64,000 nucleotides of DNA from Notospermus geniculatus (lineage: Eukaryota; Nemertea; Pilidiophora; Heteronemertea; Lineidae), in assembly GCA_002633025.1 (NCBI GenBank), contig NMRB01000122.1, positions 456,403 through 520,402 of the forward strand, written 5' to 3'. Shown here in pieces: positions 57,371 through 64,000 of this stretch. The position numbers and the translations under genes are program-made. Each line of letters opens with the position of its first letter. Position 1 is the first letter of the stretch. Under the pieces are notes generated by a model. It worked only from the letters and a program-made list of their open reading frames with translations. It had not been told where the DNA came from and did no database searches.

Positions 57371-60300
57371 TTACCTTCTCCAATCTCCTTTGCAAATAAT
57401 CCACGGCAGTATGTCAATTTTGTAATGGAGGATGTGTGAAAGTTCAGGACTGATAAGATTTGGTGTCCCTGCTCCACGGCCTCTCGTGATAAGCTGCATC
57501 CAGTCATCGTAACAGCAATGCTGGACCGAGTACACCCCGCTATTTGGGACTAACAACGAACGGATGCATTGTTTGGCATCTGGTTTGTAGACATCAAGGC
57601 GATCTTCAGATTTGCTTGCATCAGTCCAGGATACGTAATCATTCCTCTGATGATCCCACACTTTATTTTCAAAATCCAGACCGATGGGATAGTAGCAGGG
57701 GCAACTTGGTAGATTGTCGAGATTTTTCAGGTGGTTGAGAAAGAAATCATCTTTGCATGTTGCCCACTTGTCACAGGCGTCAATATCTGTAAGAAACAGA
57801 AAAGTTAGAATCTGACTCTGTCAGTTACACGCATGAACAGACATCGTCATCTGGTCATGGAGAGGCAAAGATCATGTAGCCTAGATATACTAGTACTTCT
57901 ACAGATTGAGTCGTTTTATTAAATTGTTTTAAGGCAGGTTGTATTTTCTTGGAGCATGATTTAAGTTTGATCAAGTTTTCTAATCGGGCTGGCTTTTAGG
58001 CAGTCTACGGGTAAGCCCTCAAATTAATCTAAAACTTCATGTGAATTGGACTTCTGTGTTCTTTCAAATTCATTTGGTCAGAGCTGGAGCTATTTTGGGT
58101 GTTCACGTTTCGGTTCAAAGTGTTTTGTGTTCAACAAATTTTTAATACGCAGTTAATTATGTGTTCAACAGATTTTTAACAGGCAATGTTGGTTCATTAA
58201 TGTTTCATGTAATTGAATGTGTTCTGAGAAATCATTCCCATTGAAACGATATAGTATGAAATAAAGATAGTTTCTTACCTGTGTCTAATGTTTCTTCTGT
58301 TAAATCCTGGTTATCTGTCGACGGAAAAAGATCCAAGAAACCTGCAGGAAGAGGCAAGAAATGGCGATGAAAAACAGCATCTGAGTAAAATGACAGTCCA
58401 GTTTGATGATTCGCACTTACTGACAGACACTCTACTCCTGTTGGCTGTTTCAGAGCCACAGTTTCCACTGCCTCTGTCACAACCACTCTGATTCATTGGT
58501 TTGTTCATACTGTTAAATCATTCTGATTGGTCTATTCCCAGTGACAAGCGTTCTTATTGGCTCCTTCGTTTCTGAAGAGTTCACTGATTCGTTCATCATT
58601 GTAATAACGGATTTCCTGATTTACTGTGCTGAGCCCTAACAAAAATGCTCGAGGTAAAATGAAACCTTACTTGACCCAAAACAGGACTTGACTTTACATT
58701 GCACTTTCTCTTTGTGGACACAGTTGGCTCCGCATTCTCTTGCCCTCTCCTTGAAACCGTACCCGCATGTGGCACTGCAGCCAGACCACTCGCTCCATTC
58801 TCTGACAGATCCTGCTGTTCACAAAAGATGGGTGGTTTGAGCAAAGGTCAACGTAAGACGCTGATCGTTGGGTATTGGACCTATTGCAAAAACTTCCTAC
58901 ATGTATATCGGGGGGAGGGGCATTAGAATCTATTACACCGGTACAGTCATGTAGGCGTACTTACAGTTGGCGTCTCCAGAACCGAAGCCCGAACCTCCGG
59001 TAAAATGGTTCCCTTTATCATAAAGTGACTCAAGGGTTTCACCAACCCCTTGGATAGACAGTCCATCAGTCTCGACAAGCTTGTCGGAACCTGACGCATC
59101 TGACTCCGTGGGTGCGACAGTCTCGACTGTGGCTGTCTCTGGGTCTATCATCCTCTCGGTCGGCGGAACTGCTCCAAGTATATCACCGCTGCTGCTATAT
59201 TCTGTGAAACGCCCAACGTGGGTTTGTTCAGCAGCCCCAGCTGCCATTCCTAGTCCAGTTGCAACTCCGTCTGAACCTGAGATATTCGAGGTGTGCCTGG
59301 TATCATTGCCTTCCTCCGCTATGTGACCGTCGGCATTCTCCGCAGTGTCATTGTCTCCAGTCATAGACGAACGTTCCTGGTCCTTTCGATCGATTTCGTA
59401 ATTATCACCCTCAAGAATATCATCATAATCAGCGAAAAGATCAAAATCTCCATGATCCTCATCGCTGTCGTGGTAATCAAAGAAATTGTGTTCGTAGACA
59501 TACACGCCGTCCTCATCACGGCCGCCTTTGGTGAAGAAATTGGTCCACGAGGAGTCCCGTTGGGACCCATCCCATATGAAATGGTGATGAGGCTCCTTCG
59601 GCGACACCGTGGTGGTCGCTGTTGTCTCTACAGCGGAGTCACCGAACGAACTGAATATTCCAATCAGCCAGGAGCCAACAGATTGCTGCTTTGGCTCTTG
59701 TGTCGTCGGTGTCCCGTCTCGTCCAGTTGTCGCTTCCGCCGTCGTCTCAGCAGTGGCAGCGTTTGCCTTCCCAAGTCCTATTGGTGCTCGCCGGTTGCGT
59801 CTCCAACAGATGAGGCTTCCGTTGCAAATGAATCACCACCTTTTTCATTTCCTTTCAGAGCTGTCCCACTAGAAGACGCCGCAGATGTTGGTGTGGAGGA
59901 CGCAAGGTTCGCATCCATTGAACGGCTGCGGTTCTTTGCGTCACTGAAGCGAACTGTGCTGGACACAGATTGATCGGAATCTTGAAGACTCTCTTTTGAA
60001 CTGTTGCTCACATCTTTTGTAAAATCGTTATCATTTGTAGTCCTGATATCATTTTCAAAATTTCCAAGTTGCGTCGTGTTTGTGCTGTTAAAACCTCTCA
60101 CTATCCGTTGCATGGCAGGAGTCACGTCTTCATTCTTGCCGTCATACCGAACATCCGGGTAGTTTGAAGAGTCTAATGGCAGAAGTTCGTCTGCTCGGCC
60201 AGTGTTTTCCTCGTCGCTTTCCACCATACCACCGTAGGACGAAAAATTGACATCCACGGGATGTAAAGCCACGTGTAGGAAGTTCTGTAAAATGTTGCAA

Positions 60301-61080
60301 AAGCAAGGTAGGTAAAAGAGGCAAAATTTTCTAAGAATTTATCTCCAACAGTATTGTGCCAGCTTTCAACACTCTGAAGCACTTGTTTACTTGTAGTGTA
60401 AGAGCTAAGGACCGCGGTGGGATATACGTCAAAAAGATCAAAGGAAATGTTATCTCTACTGTACTTGAAATACTTTACGTCTGATATCCTTATCAACACC
60501 TTCTATTTTCCACGCTCGACCGACGTCAATCGAATGACTAATTCAGCAGACTCTGCAGATTGGCGGTACCGGTAAACAGGCCCATTTATAATCGTTTTGA
60601 TAAAACCGTCATCAACATTCTTGAGGCCAACGTCACTGAATGACTTCTTAGCGACTTCCTTACCAATCTCTTTCTTCGATTCTGCAGGGAATCGAACTCG
60701 AGATCCCCAGGTTATGGCCCGTATTTTAGAATGCTCCTCAACGTAAAGGAGTTCTTCAAGGCTATTGTTCTCCTGTTGAGAACAATAGTCTTGAGGAACT
60801 CCTTTTTGCTAAGGAGCATTCTTGACTAAAATTTATATGGGCCATTGAGTTGGCGCCTTCACTATTCCCGCATGGATCCCTGCCCCCTTGTCTTCATGAG
60901 TCGAATTTCCTTCGTCCCATGTCATTGCAATGCCACACACGTTCAGCACGCCGGACCTTTGGTCCAGGAGGTAGGCCTAGGATTATCTTAACCAGTATCA
61001 ATCTTTCTATCACTTACCTTCAGCAGGCAGACACACAAGAGCAAGTACCACAAGCCTGGTGTCGTCCGCATTGTCACCAT
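57371..61080 (-). CDS. ISM1: Isthmin-like secreted protein (TSP1 and AMOP domains)
   Basis: Minus-strand exons: 61018-61080, about 59800-60284 joined to about 58965-59790, 58671-58814, 58279-58341, 57371-57786. The first exon encodes a signal peptide (MVTMRTTPGLWYLLLCVCLL). A long Ser/Thr- and acid-rich linker with N-glycosylation sites follows. The TSP1 exon has WSEWSGCSATCGYG. The last exon is an AMOP domain: ACDKWATC, LPSCPCYYPIGL, then QHCCYDDWMQLITRGRGAGT and the family end DILPWIICKGDW. TSP1 plus AMOP with this ending is diagnostic of isthmin, a secreted morphogen-like and metabolic signal in vertebrates. The two linker frames (to a stop at 59778, and from about 59790) differ by one base, so there is a frameshift, an assembly indel or a short intron. 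A stop follows GDWRR directly, but a donor (AG-GTAAGC) overlaps it, so a further exon is possible. An additional Cys-containing exon at 58418-58483 was excluded on phase. Confidence 0.9.
60717..60843. mobile_element. Foldback MITE in isthmin intron 1
   Basis: The ends GGCCCGTATTTTAG and CTAAAATTTATATGGGCC are inverted, and the inner arms (AAGGAGTTCTTCAAGGCTAT against its complement) meet at a 5-base loop near 60775. Confidence 0.85.
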
Positions 61081-62026
61081 CCGTTCAGGCGAAAGAAAAA
61101 CTTGAGCAAGTTGAGCGAAGTCCTTACAATGTATCACAAGTTTCTATAATCACAAGTTTCTATCCAATTATTCCTGACCGCCAATAGCTCCTACCCCAAC
61201 ATGATCATCTGCTTCGTGTTGCTCTTCTACCTCTGGCCAATTCGCTATCTCTCATCGAACGAAGACCGCATTCCTCTGCGCATGGCCGGAACAATCCGCG
61301 AGATTCACGTCTCGAGAGCTGCTTCTAAAAACTGCGATCATGCGATGTTCGTGGAAAAAAACTGCTGCAGGTGTGGATTCGTTCGTGGAAAAGTGGAATA
61401 GCTTCTTCTGTGGATATTTATATAGTTTTTTATCGCCAACTAAACAAACAGGGGAGAGTGATATAGGCCTACCAGCATTGCACCTATCACAATTCGATTA
61501 TGTTATTATCATGTCGAATTAAGATAATTTAATTATCGGCGGATAAGTCGGTTCTTCTTAAAACTTACATTTTATTGCTTACTTGTTGACTGTCGGCCTA
61601 TTATCATACCTTTGAATATCGAAACGAAAGCGACGAACATTAAGTGCCGTTCTTAAATTATCCTGCTTTTCCTTAATTACTGACATCTTACTTCTGCTTT
61701 TTAGGGCAGGCGACGCTGGAGGACTTCAGAAACGAGGTCGTCAAACTCGACCCCTTCTTTGACTTGGAACCAATGTTGTTGGGAATGACTGGCCACACGT
61801 AGATTTGGGCATCACCAGCCATTCCCCAGGATGGGCACCAAATTGGGATGAAACTAAGAAAGGTCCTGATGATCTTGGCCGAAAATTGATTCCAAAGGAG
61901 GAGATCCCGATAACTGCGAATTCAGGACGATTCGATACCTCCAGACGACCCAGCTGTAACTTGCTTACGGAGAAGATATTACACCAAATGCTCTAAAGAG
62001 CGAAGATGAGCAGAGAAAGAATTTCA
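61081..62026. other. Interval between isthmin and GPCR genes
   Basis: Short open frames only, with none recognised. Promoter of the isthmin gene and 3' UTR of the GPCR are expected here. Confidence 0.5.
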
Positions 62027-63648
62027 TTATCGCTCTTTACATTTGAACAATTCTTTAAGGTCATTCCTGTATCTCTTCCCTCCTCCGAGACAATAAAGGT
62101 AGAAATTCACGGCGTAGTTGTAACACCACAGATCATAGACAAGCCAGATTTCCATGGTATAACGAAGATTCCAATACGGGTCTTTAAGATTATAGTACGA
62201 AGCAACGCCAGGCATATCAATCATGAAGACGTACATTCTGTACGGAAGTGACGTCATAATGTATGCACTGCTGACCAACAACAACATCCGGGTCAGGTAT
62301 TGCGTGTCCTGTGTGCTGGACTGTGCTTGTTTTAACCCCGGGAGATCCTTCGACGTCTGCTTCATACCAGACTCTCCTAGCTGCAACATCTGACGATTCT
62401 TTGAGGCCTGTTTAATGCTGACAATGATGAGCATATTGCTGATGAAGATGATGACAAAAGGCAACAGTGTTCCAACGAAAAACTCGAACCCGGAGACAAG
62501 AAGTTCGAGACGTCTGTCACCTCCTGGTATGGAGACAGCAAGAAATTCAACGCCTGAAATGTTCAAGAAGTGGAACAAATTTGGGACGACGCAGAAAGGT
62601 GCGCCGATATTTCAACAAATTTAATCAATGGGGACCATAACGACTTTTTCAATAGGTGTCACTAGTGGTTAAAACGACTGAAATGAAACTGACATCCCGG
62701 TGTAGCAGTAAATAATGTCCCCCTGTAAAAAGTGTCCACCTGTCCTGATCAATTTCCCACACAAAAGGCGTCCATTGCATTAGGACCGGGTTTCGGTGTG
62801 CTGCCCTCTATCGAGGTAGGATCCCCAATACTCTTGGATTGCAGGACAAAAAGATTCACCGGTACCTGTCACAGGATCTAGGACGTATTTGACCGTATAT
62901 ATTCTGTTGAGATTCAAAAGAGTTGTCACCACACATGTGATGATGACGATCTTTTTAGCCCTTGAGGTGCTACAGAGACGAGGAGCAGCCATTGGCCATC
63001 TGACGGCGAGCAGACGATCAACGGACATGGCTGCTTGGAAGAAACCTGACTGCATCCCAAATGTTGTCATCATATAAACAACAGCTCTGGAAAAAAGTGA
63101 AATCTTCTTTGGATCTGCCATGGATATCTTGTCTCTTATTGGCAGTAGGCCTAACGTTGTTGGCCAACATAAGAAGCTTCGGCCACAAAACGGTTCGTAC
63201 GCCTTTGCAATGATCGAGTAGATGAAGGTAGAGAGACGATTCAGGACGTGAGAAAGAGGTAGAAAGAAGATTCAGGAAATAGTATGAAAACACCTCGCGA
63301 CAATATGGAGTATAGCCAATAGCTAGGAGTCTGAGCGGAATATACCTACTGGAAAATAGTGCCTCTTGGCTTGAGAATCTTGCGTCCAACTTCAGAGAAG
63401 AACAAAGGATAGAACCAAGCAATCTGAATGAGCTGCGCCGTATCAATGACGGCCATAGCGATGATATATACACAAGGAGAGAGGCCTCTGTTTCGCTTTC
63501 TGGTGGCAATCAACACCGACATCACATTCCCTGGAATACCGAAGACAACAGCAGCAATCCAAGCATAGTTAGCCAGGATGTTGATGACGGATTTCATGAG
63601 TTCGTACGACGCATCCTTCCTGATAGAAAGTGTTAGAGTGCTGTCCAT
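62027..63648 (-). CDS. Rhodopsin-like (class A) G protein-coupled receptor
   Basis: Three exons on the minus strand: 63350-63648, 62866-63086, 62027-62553, in phase, about 348 residues. Exon 1 has a short N-terminus and TM1 with GIPGNVMSVLIATRKR, then TM2 (CVYIIAMAVIDTAQLIQIAW). Exon 2 carries TM3 ending in SVDRLLAVRWP (the DRY region is DRL) and TM4. Exon 3 has TM5 (ELLVSGFEFFVGTLLPFVII), a basic third loop, TM6 (LLLVSSAYIMTSLPYRMYVF) and TM7 ending NFYLYCLGG, a variant NPxxY with Phe for Pro, then a helix 8 (KRYRNDLKELF). The receptor resembles the peptide or orphan receptors expanded in marine invertebrates. The ligand is unknown. The exon 2 donor (CAG-GTACCG) is the best phase-compatible site but removes a Cys-containing stretch (SFCPAIQEYW), so it is less sure. 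Confidence 0.85.
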
Positions 63649-64000
63649 TTTGCCAACTTTGCTTTAAATCAGTGGTGCGGTAGACAGTGTTTGAGACGTC
63701 GAGGGCCTATACAGATGTCCATGCCGACGTGTTCAAGTAGGCCCTATAATGGAATCTGCAAAGGTTTTCTCCGACGCTGGCCCTAATCAGCATTCTCTTC
63801 TACTTCGTTCACTCACATCCTGTCCATCGAGATTCTGTCATTTCTGTCGCTCGAGATAAAGAGTCCAGAAACGCAGTCACTCAGAGGACTTTGAAGCTTC
63901 GAAGAGACGATATCAACAATCAGCATGTCTATATTTGCTCTTCATTGCCATGATCCGTTATAGAACAAGGGATACTGCGAAAATAGATGCTTTGATGACC
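63649..64000. other. GPCR 5' flank to window end
   Basis: No gene seen. The interval presumably holds the 5' UTR or promoter of the receptor. Confidence 0.45.

Noticed and set aside
58418-58483. Cys-containing exon (CDRGSGNCGSE) in the isthmin gene
   Set aside because: The preceding TSP1 exon ends in phase 1 while this frame needs phase 0, and skipping it keeps the frame. It may be a pseudo-exon or alternative exon.
59293-59973. 226-codon plus-strand frame
   Set aside because: Antisense shadow of the isthmin linker; hydrophobic composition comes from complementing acidic and Ser codons.

Overview
The window is eukaryotic, from an animal with motile cilia. Genes are split by GT-AG introns of a few hundred bases, intergenic space is packed with small inverted-repeat transposons, and the gene families are typical of marine invertebrates: LRRC9, DYNC2LI1, KIFBP, HTD2, isthmin, BTB-kelch, a PHF7-like PHD/RING protein and a rhodopsin-like GPCR. 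The palindromes AGGCCT/CCTAGG, TACATGTA and ACCGGT recur in non-coding DNA. A non-vertebrate deuterostome (lancelet, hemichordate or echinoderm) fits best, but the species cannot be named from this sequence.

Layout. 1-1400: two foldback elements. 1416-7876 (+): PHF7-like gene in nine coding exons. 7877-13263: non-coding, with a 1.4 kb direct duplication around an assembly gap. 13264-18501 (-): DYNC2LI1, ten exons, with exons 1-4 present twice because a 1.7-2.3 kb segment is repeated across a single N. 19267-21207 (+): KIFBP in one exon, head to head with DYNC2LI1. 21466-23625: another 1 kb direct duplication. 23581-24255 (-) and 24508-24717 (+): two unrecognised reading frames, head to head. 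24905-26647: nested CG-rich inverted-repeat elements. 27638-41384 (+): LRRC9, about 28 exons. 41385-45600: mostly empty, with short tandem repeats and a gap. 45605-46850: a satellite of about 175 bp monomers. 47275-53108 (-): a 652-residue TEX45/SAXO-type axonemal protein in 14 exons. 54036-55043 (+): HTD2. 55380-57191 (+): single-exon BTB-BACK-kelch protein. 57371-61080 (-): isthmin-like secreted protein (signal peptide, acidic linker, TSP1, AMOP). 62027-63648 (-): class A GPCR in three exons.

Functionally, DYNC2LI1 (retrograde IFT dynein) and the TEX45-like protein are ciliary, and LRRC9 is widely linked to cilia. KIFBP regulates kinesins. HTD2 is mitochondrial fatty-acid synthesis, isthmin is secreted and the GPCR is a surface receptor. 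There is no operon logic. The one strong regulatory link is the divergent DYNC2LI1/KIFBP promoter, which carries two full CRE sites and repeated octamer motifs.

The three kilobase-scale direct duplications near DYNC2LI1 and KIFBP look like two haplotypes placed in tandem by the assembler. One boundary is a lone N, another is a gap, and the copies differ by transposon presence or absence. Exon boundaries were read by eye from splice sites, reading phase and family knowledge and may be off by a base or two.
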